A stretch of 52,114 nucleotides of DNA from Apopatosoma sp963618495 (GCA_963618495.1 CAVESF010000013.1:1-52114); one strand, 5' to 3'; positions 35,182 through 42,996 are shown, counted from the stretch's first letter. The notes: generated from the sequence alone by a model not told the origin. Program-made: numbers and translations.

Positions 35182-36756
35182 TCATGACCGCACAACACAA
35201 ATCGCAGGCTTTTCGGTGCTTTCAACCGATTTTAACCAATTCATTTCATAAAGCCTTTCGGCTAATTTGTCTGCCGAATAGAAAAGGTAAACAAGTGCGC
35301 CGACATATTCTGCATTTTTACGGATATGCGACGGAGCAATATCCGCAGTTATGCTCGCGGCGATTTCTGTCGTTTTTCTGTTTATGTCGGAAATAACGGC
35401 AATGCACTTCCCGAGCATCTTCCGAAGTTCATCGTATTCCCTGTGGGACCATACCGCAAAATTTGCTTTGCCGTCTTTAGAATAGTGAAGCTCATCAAGC
35501 GTCTTTTTCCAGCTATCCGGCAAATATTCAAAGCAGCCGACTGCTGTGCAAACGATGGGATCGGTCATTCTTTCGTGAAAATCCTGTGCATTCAGCGTTT
35601 GCCTGAAATTCATAGCGATAACGCTTCCGCGCTTATCGCTCGCGGGACAACCGTTATAAATACCCTGAATCCCGTCCGGCTTTTTATCTTCAACGGTATT
35701 TTCTGTGTTCCTGCCCCATATGACACCTCGTCCGCCTCCGCCATTCACGAGTGAATACGGACCGTTTTGCGGTAATTCTCCGTAATTCTTTGTCAAATCG
35801 TTTCCTGTATCAATCAATGAAAAATGTAAACACAGGAGGAACTTTTGCCAATTTGCGAGATTTGCATTTGCAAATCTGTTTCCGAAGCGCGTATCGAAAT
35901 CATCCTCTATGGCAGCAATCTTTTGCGCGCTTTCATCGATAAGCGCTTTCAGCTTTTCGTCAATCGCTTTTGTGCAGTCAGGTGTGAAAATCGGAATATT
36001 TGTAAGATACTTTCCGCCATTGCAAACAAGATATCTGCGGTCAACAAGTAATTTTATTTCATCCTCAAGATAGGGAAGTGCAACTCCGAGTTCTATGCTG
36101 ATTTCCTGCAAAGTCACAGGACTGTAATATGCCGCGAGTAAAATATTCCCTTTAATCTTTCTTCTCTGAAAATCACGATATTCAAACTCATCTCCTGCTT
36201 TTGTTCCCCAAAAATCAATTTCAAAAGTATTGGGACGGTAACTTTTTTCTCCGTATAATCTTTCCATATTCATGCCCTCTCTGATAATTTTTCTCGCACG
36301 GAATAAATAATACTTTATCATTTCCGTGCTTGTCTGCAATTTTTCTGCAATCTTGGAGCAGGAGAGATTTTCGATATAGTATAAAACTGTCGCATCACGG
36401 TATTGTTTTGACAGCAAAGAAAGTTCGCGCCGAAGAAAATTCAGATCTTCTTTTTTGACGATTTCATCCAAGGCAGATTTGGATTCATCGACAATGCTGT
36501 CGTCAAACTCCGCTGTATGCTTTGCATTCTTCGATTTTTTGCGAAGATAGTCCATATAAACATTCTCTGCAATTTTCCACATGAAGCCGTAAAAGCGCTC
36601 ATCATCTTTCAGATTCTGAGCCGATTTGATTATCTCATAAAGAATATCGCTTGCAAGATATTCGGCGTCTGTTATATTTCCGAGTCTTGTCAATGCAAAT
36701 CCGAATATCGACTTCATGTTTTCGGTTATCAGCTTTTCAAGTTTTATACTATCCAT
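35182..36756 (-). CDS. ECF-type sigma factor with long C-terminal extension (paralogue 2)
   Basis: A 524-residue paralogue of the neighbouring sigma factor. Region 2 has DAEYLASDILYEII and ERFYGFMWKIAENVYMDYLRK; region 4 has YRDATVLYYIENLSCSKIAEKL and TEMIKYYLFRARKIIRE near residue 150. The shared linker (YRPNTFEIDFWGT) and winged-helix-like part (VTLQEISIELGVALPYLEDEI) follow near 175-240, then about 280 residues of unknown function. Sequence similarity to paralogue 1 is clear in the first 260 residues and weak afterwards. It has its own terminator. No anti-sigma factor with a membrane segment is adjacent, so the extension may itself sense the signal. Confidence 0.88.
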   Translation of the reverse strand: MDSIKLEKLITENMKSIFGFALTRLGNITDAEYLASDILYEIIKSAQNLKDDERFYGFMWKIAENVYMDYLRKKSKNAKHTAEFDDSIVDESKSALDEIVKKEDLNFLRRELSLLSKQYRDATVLYYIENLSCSKIAEKLQTSTEMIKYYLFRARKIIREGMNMERLYGEKSYRPNTFEIDFWGTKAGDEFEYRDFQRRKIKGNILLAAYYSPVTLQEISIELGVALPYLEDEIKLLVDRRYLVCNGGKYLTNIPIFTPDCTKAIDEKLKALIDESAQKIAAIEDDFDTRFGNRFANANLANWQKFLLCLHFSLIDTGNDLTKNYGELPQNGPYSLVNGGGGRGVIWGRNTENTVEDKKPDGIQGIYNGCPASDKRGSVIAMNFRQTLNAQDFHERMTDPIVCTAVGCFEYLPDSWKKTLDELHYSKDGKANFAVWSHREYDELRKMLGKCIAVISDINRKTTEIAASITADIAPSHIRKNAEYVGALVYLFYSADKLAERLYEMNWLKSVESTEKPAICVVRS

Positions 36757-36867
36757 TTGCTCCTCCGTTTCCGTTTTCAGGCGCCTTCATTCATATAGTC
36801 GTGGAAAAGATAAAACGGTTAAGACGATTTTGAAAAATTTATAATATTGTCAATCCGGAAATAAACA

Positions 36868-36900
36868 AAAAAATAACCGGCAAGTGACACTTACCGGTTA
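36868..36900 (-). terminator. Terminator of the minus-strand tRNA operon
   Basis: AACCGGTAAGTG pairs with CTTGCCGGTT, followed on the minus strand by ATTTTTTT, just beyond tRNA-Gly. Confidence 0.85.
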
Positions 36901-36901
36901 A

Positions 36902-36977
36902 TGGAGCGGATTACGGGGCTCGAACCCGCCACCTCGACCTTGGCAAGGTCGCGCTCTACCAAATGAGCTAAATCCGC
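36902..36977 (-). tRNA. tRNA-Gly (anticodon GCC)
   Basis: A 76-base tRNA with acceptor arms GCGGATT/AATCCGC, encoded CCA and anticodon GCC in the loop CTTGCCAAG. Last of four tRNAs read from the promoter near 37350. Confidence 0.95.
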
Positions 36978-36980
36978 AAA

Positions 36981-37056
36981 TGGTGCCTCCGATCGGAATC
37001 GAACCAACGACACGGGGATTTTCAGTCCCCTGCTCTACCAACTGAGCTACAGAGGC
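36981..37056 (-). tRNA. tRNA-Phe (anticodon GAA)
   Basis: A 76-base tRNA with acceptor arms GCCTCTG/CGGAGGC, encoded CCA and anticodon GAA in the loop ACTGAAAAT, three bases upstream of tRNA-Gly. Confidence 0.95.
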
Positions 37057-37112
37057 GTGCAAGGATAAAAAAAGCGACTTATCAGCCGCCCGCAAAGATG
37101 CTTGCGAAAAAA

Positions 37113-37189
37113 TGGCGACCCGGATGAGACTCGAACTCACGACCTCTAGCGTGACAGGCTAGCGTTCTAACCAACTGAACTACCGGGCC
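37113..37189 (-). tRNA. tRNA-Asp (anticodon GTC)
   Basis: A 77-base tRNA with acceptor arms GGCCCGG/CCGGGTC, encoded CCA and anticodon GTC in the loop CTGTCAC. Confidence 0.95.
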
Positions 37190-37212
37190 ATCGAGAATCC
37201 TATTGGACTCTC

Positions 37213-37288
37213 TGGTGGGAACAATAGGGCTCGAACCTATGACCCTCTGCTTGTAAGGCAGATGCTCTCCCAGCTGAGCTATGCTCCC
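37213..37288 (-). tRNA. tRNA-Val (anticodon TAC)
   Basis: A 76-base tRNA with acceptor start GGGAGCA, encoded CCA and anticodon TAC in the loop CTTACAAG; first of the minus-strand operon Val-Asp-Phe-Gly. Confidence 0.95.
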
Positions 37289-37335
37289 GACATTTTTCTT
37301 CGCAGACGATTGCCTGATGCCTTGCGACGGGACTA

Positions 37336-37364
37336 AGTATACCATATATGAAGTCAAATGTCAA
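37336..37364 (-). promoter_or_regulatory. Promoter of the minus-strand tRNA operon
   Basis: On the minus strand TTGACA (37359-37364) and TATACT (37336-37341), 17 bases apart, 48 bases before tRNA-Val. Confidence 0.9.
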
Positions 37365-37438
37365 CAGTTTTTTTAAAATTTTTCAAAAAAATTTTCGAAA
37401 AATATTTGACATTTTTGAAATTATTTTTTAAAAGCATA

Positions 37439-37467
37439 TTGACAAAAGCACGATGTCATGATATAAT
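37439..37467 (+). promoter_or_regulatory. Promoter of the plus-strand tRNA operon
   Basis: Perfect TTGACA (37439-37444) and TATAAT (37462-37467) with a 17-base spacer, 32 bases before tRNA-Met. It stands back to back with the promoter at 37336. Confidence 0.92.
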
Positions 37468-37498
37468 AATCGAGCGTTGCAAAGCGAGCGCATTTTTT

Positions 37499-37575
37499 GG
37501 CGGAATAGCTCAGTTGGCTAGAGCATTCGGTTCATACCCGGAGGGTCGTGGGTTCAAGTCCAACTTCCGCTACCA
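37499..37575 (+). tRNA. tRNA-Met (anticodon CAT), probably elongator
   Basis: A 77-base tRNA with acceptor arms GGCGGAA/TTCCGCT, encoded CCA and anticodon CAT in the loop TTCATAC. The first acceptor pair is G-T and the anticodon stem lacks the three G-C pairs of initiator tRNAs, so an elongator is more likely. Confidence 0.9.
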
Positions 37576-37600
37576 GCCGACTATTCGGTCGGCTTCATAA

Positions 37601-37675
37601 GGCCCGGTGGTCAAGCGGCTAAGACACCGCCCTTTCACGGCGGTAACACGAGTTCGATTCTCGTCCGGGTCACCA
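37601..37675 (+). tRNA. tRNA-Glu (anticodon TTC)
   Basis: A 75-base tRNA with acceptor arms GGCCCGG/CCGGGTC, encoded CCA and anticodon TTC in the loop CTTTCAC. Confidence 0.95.
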
Positions 37676-37680
37676 AACGA

Positions 37681-37733
37681 AACAAATCCGAACTATTTCG
37701 TAAATCGAAATTGGTTCGGATTTGTTTTTTTTG
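37681..37733 (+). terminator. Terminator of the Met-Glu tRNA operon
   Basis: AACAAATCCGAAC pairs with GTTCGGATTTGTT and is followed by a run of eight T residues. Confidence 0.9.
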
Positions 37734-37896
37734 CTCTTTTTCAATAGTTGGGGGAGAAAAAGTCTGACGAAAATGTAAGAAACCATTGAAAAGCATAGGG
37801 GGAAGCGTCACGAAACGTAGCGGAGTGGCGTTTCCCCCTATGCTTCGGCGCCGCTTTTGCCTGAGAAAATAAAGAGAATCCGATTCCGATTCGGCG
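37733..37896 (-). repeat. Dispersed intergenic repeat, copy B
   Basis: The reverse complement of copy A at 26361-26510, with about ten differences and a few small insertions. It lies between the tRNA terminator and the end of the GH29 gene. The central inverted repeat (AGCATAGGGGG ... CCCCCTATGCT) is kept in both copies, with compensating changes in the loop part only. Confidence 0.9.
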
Positions 37897-37986
37897 TGTT
37901 TTTTCTGTAGTATACAAATGTTCAAGTGATAACTCTTTTCCACGCGCATCCATCCCATAACGGGAGAAAGCGCATTGCCGTTTTTA

Positions 37987-39240
37987 TCACGAAAAGGCCT
38001 TGATGCTCTTTATTTTGCATTCCCCGTCGCTCTCAAGTATTTCAAGACGGAAGCGCGGGCAACGCATGGCGGGGATATTGCATATTCTTTTATGCCCGAT
38101 GCCGTAGCCCTCGCAAATGCTGACCTCCCATTCGAAATACGGATATTTCGCCGGAACATTTGCAAAAAGCCGCCAACGCTTGACTCCCTCGCCCTCTGTT
38201 ATATCCTCTTCCATCACAACGCGGCGCACCGTGGGAAGATTTACCGTATCGGAAATCATGCGGTAGGTCTCCTCGGAATATGCTATCTCATATTTTCCGC
38301 TTTCGTTTTTGCGTACAGGCTCAAAAGGAAGCGGCATGAAATATCTCTTCCGTATCTCCGCGGCAAGTTCACTCAGCCTTGCCACATCGGCTTCGGGCAG
38401 AAGTCCGCGCTCGTCGGGTCCGATATTCAGCAGAAAATTCGCACCTCTGCCGACCGTTGTCTCATACATGCCGATAAGCTCCTCCGTGGATTTTATCGAC
38501 TGCGGATTCAGGTCATAGAACCAGCTGTCGCGCATACGGCAATCGCCCTCGGCGCAGAGGAAAAGCGTTTTATCCTTCCCGCCGCGACTTAAGGTTTTCA
38601 CATAAGAATTGTCGATATTGACATAGCCGTCCTCATTGCCTACGCCGATAACATCGGGAGAATCCAGTCCGAAAATGAGTATATCCGGCTGAAGCTCGCG
38701 AATCTTTGCGGTTATGCGGTCGCTGTCATATTTATGTCCGTCGGAAAAAGCACCGTCAAGCCAGAGATAGTCTATTTTACCATATCTGCCATCGAGCAGC
38801 TCCGTGAGCTGGCCGATGAAATATTCGTCATAAGCCGCCTCATCGGAAAAATCTATATCTCCTCCCCACTGCGCCGGAGAATAATAGAGTCCGCAACCGA
38901 GTCCCGCGCGGTGGCACGCGTCCGTAAATTCGCGGACAACATCGCCCTTGCCGCCTCTCCATGGCGAGGCTTTCACGCTGTATTCCGTGAATGCCGAGGA
39001 CCAGAGGGCAAAACCGTCATGATGCTTTGTGGTGAAAACGGCATATCTTGCTCCCGCGAGCTTGATATCGCTCATCCATTTATCGCAGTCGAGTTCCGTG
39101 GGATTGAAGAGAGCGGCGTCCATGCCGCGACCGTCCCAGTCATGGTGATTATGGCAGAAGGTACGTATTCCGAAATGGAAAAATACTCCGAATTCCCAGT
39201 TCAGATATTTGATTTGATTAGCTTTCGGCTTCAGTTTCAT
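37987..39240 (-). CDS. Alpha-L-fucosidase, glycoside hydrolase family 29
   Basis: A 417-residue GH29 enzyme that releases alpha-linked L-fucose with retention. Motifs: WEFGVFFHFG at about 15-24, FTTKHHDGFALW at 69-80, and the nucleophile Asp162 in YLWLDGAFSDG. The catalytic barrel spans roughly residues 8-310 and a short beta domain follows. No signal peptide is seen, so it should act on imported oligosaccharides, like the GH95 enzyme. The start follows GAAAGGAAAAGC. It is divergent from the fucose-isomerase-like gene, which supports joint use in fucose release and metabolism. Confidence 0.93.
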   Translation of the reverse strand: MKLKPKANQIKYLNWEFGVFFHFGIRTFCHNHHDWDGRGMDAALFNPTELDCDKWMSDIKLAGARYAVFTTKHHDGFALWSSAFTEYSVKASPWRGGKGDVVREFTDACHRAGLGCGLYYSPAQWGGDIDFSDEAAYDEYFIGQLTELLDGRYGKIDYLWLDGAFSDGHKYDSDRITAKIRELQPDILIFGLDSPDVIGVGNEDGYVNIDNSYVKTLSRGGKDKTLFLCAEGDCRMRDSWFYDLNPQSIKSTEELIGMYETTVGRGANFLLNIGPDERGLLPEADVARLSELAAEIRKRYFMPLPFEPVRKNESGKYEIAYSEETYRMISDTVNLPTVRRVVMEEDITEGEGVKRWRLFANVPAKYPYFEWEVSICEGYGIGHKRICNIPAMRCPRFRLEILESDGECKIKSIKAFS

Positions 39241-39278
39241 TTTGCTTTTCCTTTCAGCGAAAAATTATTTGCAAAGCA

Positions 39279-39307
39279 ATTATAGCCTAAACCCTCGCTT
39301 TTGTCAA
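39279..39307 (-). promoter_or_regulatory. Promoter of the GH29 gene
   Basis: On the minus strand TTGACA (39302-39307) and TATAAT (39279-39284), 17 bases apart. A near-palindrome, AAACAAAATTTGTTT (about 39311-39325), lies directly upstream and could bind a regulator. Confidence 0.85.
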
Positions 39308-39374
39308 TAGAAACAAAATTTGTTTTTTTATTTGTTTCATGACGGAATAATACAATTTTATGTCGTGAAATTCA

Positions 39375-39396
39375 ATGGAAAAATCACTTTTTCCAT
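39375..39396. promoter_or_regulatory. Palindrome at the promoter of the isomerase-like gene
   Basis: ATGGAAAAA and TTTTTCCAT are inverted copies with a TCAC centre. They cover the -35 position relative to the TAGAAT -10 box at 39399-39404, which has no good -35. This would fit an operator or activator site for a sugar-responsive regulator. Confidence 0.55.
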
Positions 39397-39451
39397 GATA
39401 GAATCAAAATATAAATCACATTGTGCATAGCACAGCTACACGGAGGAAAAC

Positions 39452-40777
39452 ATGGCAGATAAGATTAGGATAAAAGTCGTAGTTCAGGCGAAAAAGGAAA
39501 ATGTTCCCGGATGGCCTCACATCAATTTCGGCTACGAGAGAGAAACGGAAAAAATAATGCAGTATGTCCGCGCATACAATTCTGATGCGGAATTTGATGT
39601 ATTCAAGTACAATTCCAAGGATGAAGCCGCCGCGGCATATGAAGAGGACAAAAAAATCTATGGCGGCGTTCTCGTCCTGCTGATGACAAACTGGATAAGG
39701 CTCGATGAGTTCTATGCAAGAAAGTCAGTTGACGGTATTCCCTGCGCGGTTGCGGATGTACCCTTCTGCGGAAGCGGCTCGACGCTCTCAGGCACAAGCC
39801 CGATGATAAGAAGCGAAAAGCTTCCCGTTCCGCTCGAGGCTTCGCGCGATTTCAACGATATAGCGAGACTTGCCCGCACGTTGATAGTAAACGCAAAGCT
39901 GAAAAATACCACCGTTCTCGTTGTCAAAAACGATGTTGAAAACGATGTCGAAGCAGCTGCCGAGAAGCGTTTCGGCTGTAAATTCATAAACAAGACCGCC
40001 GCAGATCTGATGGCTGAATTTGATAAGGTAGACGAGAGCGCGGCACTTGCGTATGTTGAGAAATGGACAGGCGGCGCCGTCAAGACGGTTGAGCCCTCTC
40101 ATTCCGATATTGTGGAGAGCGCGAAGATTTATCTTGCAATCAAGAAGATGATTCGCGATACGGGTGCCGATGCCGTTACCATAGCGTGCCTTGAGCTTTC
40201 ATATAATGATATCTACGGCAAGAGCCGCCACATGTATCCCTGCCTCTCTCATTTTCAGATGGCGGATGACGGCGAGCTCGGTGTTTGCGAAGCCGATATC
40301 GATTCCACAATATCTTCGCTTATCACACTCTATCTCACAGGCAAACACGGCTTCGTTTCCGACCCCGTGGTTGATACCTCGAGCAATGAGATAATCTATG
40401 CTCACTGCGTTGCCTGCCGCAAGGTATACGGCGTGAAGTCCGCGGAAATCTGCGATTATTATATCCGCAGCCATGCGGAAGACCAGCTCGGCGCTTCCGT
40501 TCAGGTTATATTCCCCGCAGGCGAAAAGCTGACGACGATAAACATGAGCAACCTCGACAACTGGGCTTGCATTCATTCCTCTGTTTCCGTAGGCAATGCC
40601 GGCGGAGATGCGGGATGCCGCTCCAAGCTCGTTGCTTCCTGCAATGCCCGTGCGCTCCTCGAAAACTGGATGCCCATGTGGCACAGAGTGACTGTCTTCG
40701 GCGAATACAGACAGGATTTCATCAATTTCTTCAAGCTTAAGAGCATGAATATCTGCGAAGAGGATAAGGAAAGATAA
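39452..40777 (+). CDS. L-fucose/L-arabinose isomerase-like protein
   Basis: A 441-residue protein of the L-fucose/L-arabinose isomerase superfamily, which converts aldoses to ketoses using a divalent metal. The N-terminal half shows the typical alternating fold (VLVLLMTNWIRLDEF, FCGSGSTLSGTSP); the C-terminal half has CLELSYND, CEADIDSTI and HCVACRKVYG, where metal ligands are expected. It is shorter than true fucose isomerases (about 590 residues) and nearer to uncharacterised family members, so the substrate is uncertain. It follows CGGAGGAAAAC, stands divergent from the GH29 gene and has its own terminator. Confidence 0.82.
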   Translation: MADKIRIKVVVQAKKENVPGWPHINFGYERETEKIMQYVRAYNSDAEFDVFKYNSKDEAAAAYEEDKKIYGGVLVLLMTNWIRLDEFYARKSVDGIPCAVADVPFCGSGSTLSGTSPMIRSEKLPVPLEASRDFNDIARLARTLIVNAKLKNTTVLVVKNDVENDVEAAAEKRFGCKFINKTAADLMAEFDKVDESAALAYVEKWTGGAVKTVEPSHSDIVESAKIYLAIKKMIRDTGADAVTIACLELSYNDIYGKSRHMYPCLSHFQMADDGELGVCEADIDSTISSLITLYLTGKHGFVSDPVVDTSSNEIIYAHCVACRKVYGVKSAEICDYYIRSHAEDQLGASVQVIFPAGEKLTTINMSNLDNWACIHSSVSVGNAGGDAGCRSKLVASCNARALLENWMPMWHRVTVFGEYRQDFINFFKLKSMNICEEDKER

Positions 40778-40849
40778 ATCGTTTTCGCTATATTACTTAC
40801 CTGGTGTAAGAGACTTCGGCATGGGGTGTGCGGAGTCGCCTTATGCATA

Positions 40850-40887
40850 AAAAAGAACGGACGCTGTGTGAAGCGTCTGTTCTTTTT
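40850..40887 (+). terminator. Terminator of the isomerase-like gene
   Basis: A 16-base stem (AAAAAGAACGGACGCT with AGCGTCTGTTCTTTTT, one G-T pair) about 70 bases after the stop. Confidence 0.9.
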
Positions 40888-41048
40888 CGCTTAATAAATC
40901 TTCTTTCCCGCGCTTTTCACTGACGAAGAAGAGAGTTCAGGGTGACGGAGCCACCTCTGAACGGCGTCGCCGAGACAGGGGCAGCACTCTGCAGAGCGCG
41001 AAGTTCCAAGTGTTCACAAGTTGTTCACAAATAACTCGGCAAGTTCTA

Positions 41049-41077
41049 TTGTCATTTTACACAAAATATGGTATAAT
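41049..41077 (+). promoter_or_regulatory. Promoter of lipoprotein cassette 1
   Basis: TTGTCA (41049-41054) and TATAAT (41072-41077), 17 bases apart, 54 bases before the leader peptide. Confidence 0.88.
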
Positions 41078-41130
41078 ACAAATGCAAGTATAACAAATGC
41101 TTGGCACACAATATGACAGGAGGCAACATT

Positions 41131-41235
41131 ATGCGTAGATTTTCCTATGTGCGGTCACGTTTACGGCACATGCAGGCGCGATATGTCCCCCTATCTCGGA
41201 GAGGACAGATTAAAATCATTCATGCATGCGCATAA
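41131..41235 (+). CDS. Leader peptide 1 (34 residues)
   Basis: A short arginine-rich frame starting MRRFSYVRSRLRHMQ and ending in HACA, with an excellent ribosome binding site (CAGGAGGCAACATT). The stop codon lies inside the left arm of the terminator hairpin at 41228-41271. The same frame, length and ending are kept in copy 2 (42832-42936) despite several base changes. This arrangement is that of a ribosome-controlled attenuator; the peptide itself was not recognised. Confidence 0.7.
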   Translation: MRRFSYVRSRLRHMQARYVPLSRRGQIKIIHACA

Positions 41236-41271
41236 GCCGGACTGCGACACGGTCGGTTTATGCGCTTTTTT
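41228..41271 (+). terminator. Terminator inside the leader of cassette 1 (attenuator)
   Basis: GCGCATAAGCCG pairs with CGGTTTATGCGC (one G-T pair) and is followed by TTTTTTC. It lies between the promoter and lipoprotein 1, 27 bases before the start codon. An upstream hairpin formed by ATGTGC and GCACAT (about 41147-41171) is kept in both copies and could be part of the switch. Confidence 0.85.
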
Positions 41272-41297
41272 CAGATTTTTACAAGGAGGAATTTAAT

Positions 41298-41684
41298 ATG
41301 AACAAAAAAAGAATTTTGGCTTTGCTTTTGGTCATCGCCATGGCGGTGCTCATGCTTTCCGCCTGTGGCAATAAAGAGCCAGAGACAACAACAGAAACCA
41401 CAGAATCATGGGAAACTCGGATAAAGCAAAAAGTAACGGAAGACGAGCTACCGGAGGGAAAAGTATTGCTTTCAACTTTGAGCAACGAGGAACTCGCAAA
41501 TTTTATTACAGAGCATGGAGTTACTATTCCGAAAGAATGCGCCGATATGGATTTCAAAAAACTTATAACAAGAATGGAAAACGATATTAATGGTCTTTAT
41601 GGATATGATAGAAGCTATCGAACTTCTTTCGACGAACTTGAGACTGAAATTCATGGCATTGTAAAGGAATATTACGGTTATTAA
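41298..41684 (+). CDS. Small lipoprotein 1 of a repeat family
   Basis: A 128-residue protein of unknown function. The signal peptide ends in LSAC (Cys22), followed by a short Thr/Glu-rich linker. The rest is one copy of an 80-residue domain: ELPEGKVLLSTLSNEELANF at the start, MENDINGLYG in the middle and IVKEYYGY at the end. The same domain occurs once in lipoprotein 2 and twice in lipoprotein 3. It has a perfect GGAGG site. The codon use is more AT-rich than in the neighbouring housekeeping genes. Confidence 0.85.
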   Translation: MNKKRILALLLVIAMAVLMLSACGNKEPETTTETTESWETRIKQKVTEDELPEGKVLLSTLSNEELANFITEHGVTIPKECADMDFKKLITRMENDINGLYGYDRSYRTSFDELETEIHGIVKEYYGY

Positions 41685-41766
41685 ATGATTTCTTGCATAA
41701 AAACACAAAAAATAAGTTGATTGCGTAAACTTGCATCAACTTTGTTAATCGACAAGGAGGACAAAA

Positions 41767-42525
41767 ATGAAGAAAAGATTGATTGCCATTATAATATCCA
41801 TTTGTATGGTTCTATCTTTTGGAACTTATTTAACTGCAACGAATACATCAGCATCAGAATTTCTATATAGTACAGTATATTCATGGGATCCTGCAACAAT
41901 GCCAAGATATAATTGTTATGCTTATGTGCTCGGGCTTACAGATAAATTTTATATCCCCGGTGATTTTAACGACAACTATAAGTACAATCTAAATGCAGAT
42001 GTTTACAATCTTGCCGAAGTTATCAAGGCTGATTTGAAAGACGGTTTTGGATACAAATGTATCAAGACGCATAGCAATTGTCCAGCTTCGCTCGGCATAT
42101 GGTCACATGTAATGGCTATGAGAAGAGAAACCATATACGATTATCGAAGCGACTTTCATGTAGCAAAGCTAACTTCCGAAGGATGGCTTCATAAGCCGTG
42201 GTCATTTGCTATTTTAAAATTCAACGATGCACCGTCAAACGATATATTATGGACAAATGAGCGTTTCGATGGTGAATATAATTCACCCAATGTTACATAT
42301 GACAGCCCTGTATTATTTATGTCTTATAAAACAAACCATGGCGTTCTTTCTCAATATACATGGACAGAACAGCACTATCATTCAGGAGCAAGTCATTTTT
42401 ATCTCTACGCAAATATATGCGCAGATTGCGGCGGTTATGAAAATGCAACTTGGGTTGAACTTCCTTGCACGGGTCCTACCTGCAACCTCCCTTGGAGCGT
42501 CAATCCCGACCCCGTAACCGAATAA
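41767..42525 (+). CDS. Secreted protein with a possible Cys-His catalytic site
   Basis: A 252-residue protein with a cleavable signal peptide (about residues 1-30). The mature part has NCYAYVLG with Cys50, SDFHVAKL with His131 and GWLHKPW with His142, a combination seen in a group of uncharacterised secreted proteins and reminiscent of papain-like folds; catalysis is inference. Five further cysteines could form disulfides. It follows lipoprotein 1 in the same transcript, after a spacer (ending CAAGGAGGACAAAA) closely similar to the one between lipoproteins 2 and 3. A strong terminator follows. Confidence 0.8.
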   Translation: MKKRLIAIIISICMVLSFGTYLTATNTSASEFLYSTVYSWDPATMPRYNCYAYVLGLTDKFYIPGDFNDNYKYNLNADVYNLAEVIKADLKDGFGYKCIKTHSNCPASLGIWSHVMAMRRETIYDYRSDFHVAKLTSEGWLHKPWSFAILKFNDAPSNDILWTNERFDGEYNSPNVTYDSPVLFMSYKTNHGVLSQYTWTEQHYHSGASHFYLYANICADCGGYENATWVELPCTGPTCNLPWSVNPDPVTE

Positions 42526-42539
42526 TTACATCATACACA

Positions 42540-42576
42540 AAAATATCCTCACACATTCCGTGTGAGGATATTTTTA
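42540..42576 (+). terminator. Terminator of cassette 1
   Basis: AAAATATCCTCACAC pairs perfectly with GTGTGAGGATATTTT around an ATTCC loop, 15 bases after the stop. Confidence 0.92.
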
Positions 42577-42749
42577 GTTGCAGACAAAATACTTTATTAT
42601 AAGCTTTCTCCGATAGGGAATGGACACATGTGCGGAGCATGTGTGTCGGCGTCGCCGAGACAGGGTAAACGCGGAGTTCTTGTCGTGCTCCGCAGAGCGC
42701 GAAATTCCGAATGTTCACAAGTTATTCACAAATAACTCGGCAAGTTCTA

Positions 42750-42778
42750 TTGTCATTTTGCATAAAACATGGTATAAT
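42750..42778 (+). promoter_or_regulatory. Promoter of lipoprotein cassette 2
   Basis: TTGTCA (42750-42755) and TATAAT (42773-42778), 17 bases apart, as in copy 1. Confidence 0.88.
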
Positions 42779-42831
42779 ACAAATGCAAGTATATCAAATG
42801 CTTGGCACACAAGATGACAGGAGGCAACATT

Positions 42832-42936
42832 ATGCGCGGCTTTTCCTATGTGCAGGTCAGTTTACGGCACATGCAGGCACGATATGTCCCCCTATCTCGG
42901 AGAGGCCAGATTAAAATCATTCATTCATGCGCATAA
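42832..42936 (+). CDS. Leader peptide 2 (34 residues)
   Basis: The counterpart of leader peptide 1: MRGFSYVQVSLRHMQ at the start, HSCA at the end, the same length and the same ribosome binding site. Small compensating insertions and deletions near the start keep the frame, which argues that translation of the leader matters. The stop again lies in the left arm of the terminator. Confidence 0.7.
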   Translation: MRGFSYVQVSLRHMQARYVPLSRRGQIKIIHSCA

Positions 42937-42970
42937 GCCGGACTGCAATGGTCGGTTTATGCGCTTTTTT
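42929..42970 (+). terminator. Terminator inside the leader of cassette 2 (attenuator)
   Basis: The same stem as in copy 1 (GCGCATAAGCCG with CGGTTTATGCGC) with a shorter loop, followed by TTTTTTC, 26 bases before the start of lipoprotein 2. Confidence 0.85.
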
Positions 42971-42996
42971 CAGATTTTTACAAGGAGGAATTTAAT

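Larger units (their letters stand above)
40991..41350 (+). repeat. Duplicated leader region, copy 1
   Basis: This stretch, from a small hairpin region through promoter, leader peptide, terminator and the start of lipoprotein 1, recurs with high identity at 42692-43050. Weaker similarity (the GGCGTCGCCGAGACAGGG motif at 40963) extends the match further upstream. The copies differ by base changes and a short deletion in the terminator loop. Confidence 0.93.

Noticed and set aside
41147..41297. A second leader frame starting at ATGTGC in the cassette leaders
   Set aside because: It lacks a ribosome binding site, and a deletion in the terminator loop changes its frame and end between the two copies, unlike the 34-codon frame.
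42721..42730. TTATTCACA in leader copy 2, resembling a DnaA box
   Set aside because: The corresponding position in copy 1 is TTGTTCACA, there is no cluster of boxes and no dnaA or dnaN gene; most likely chance.
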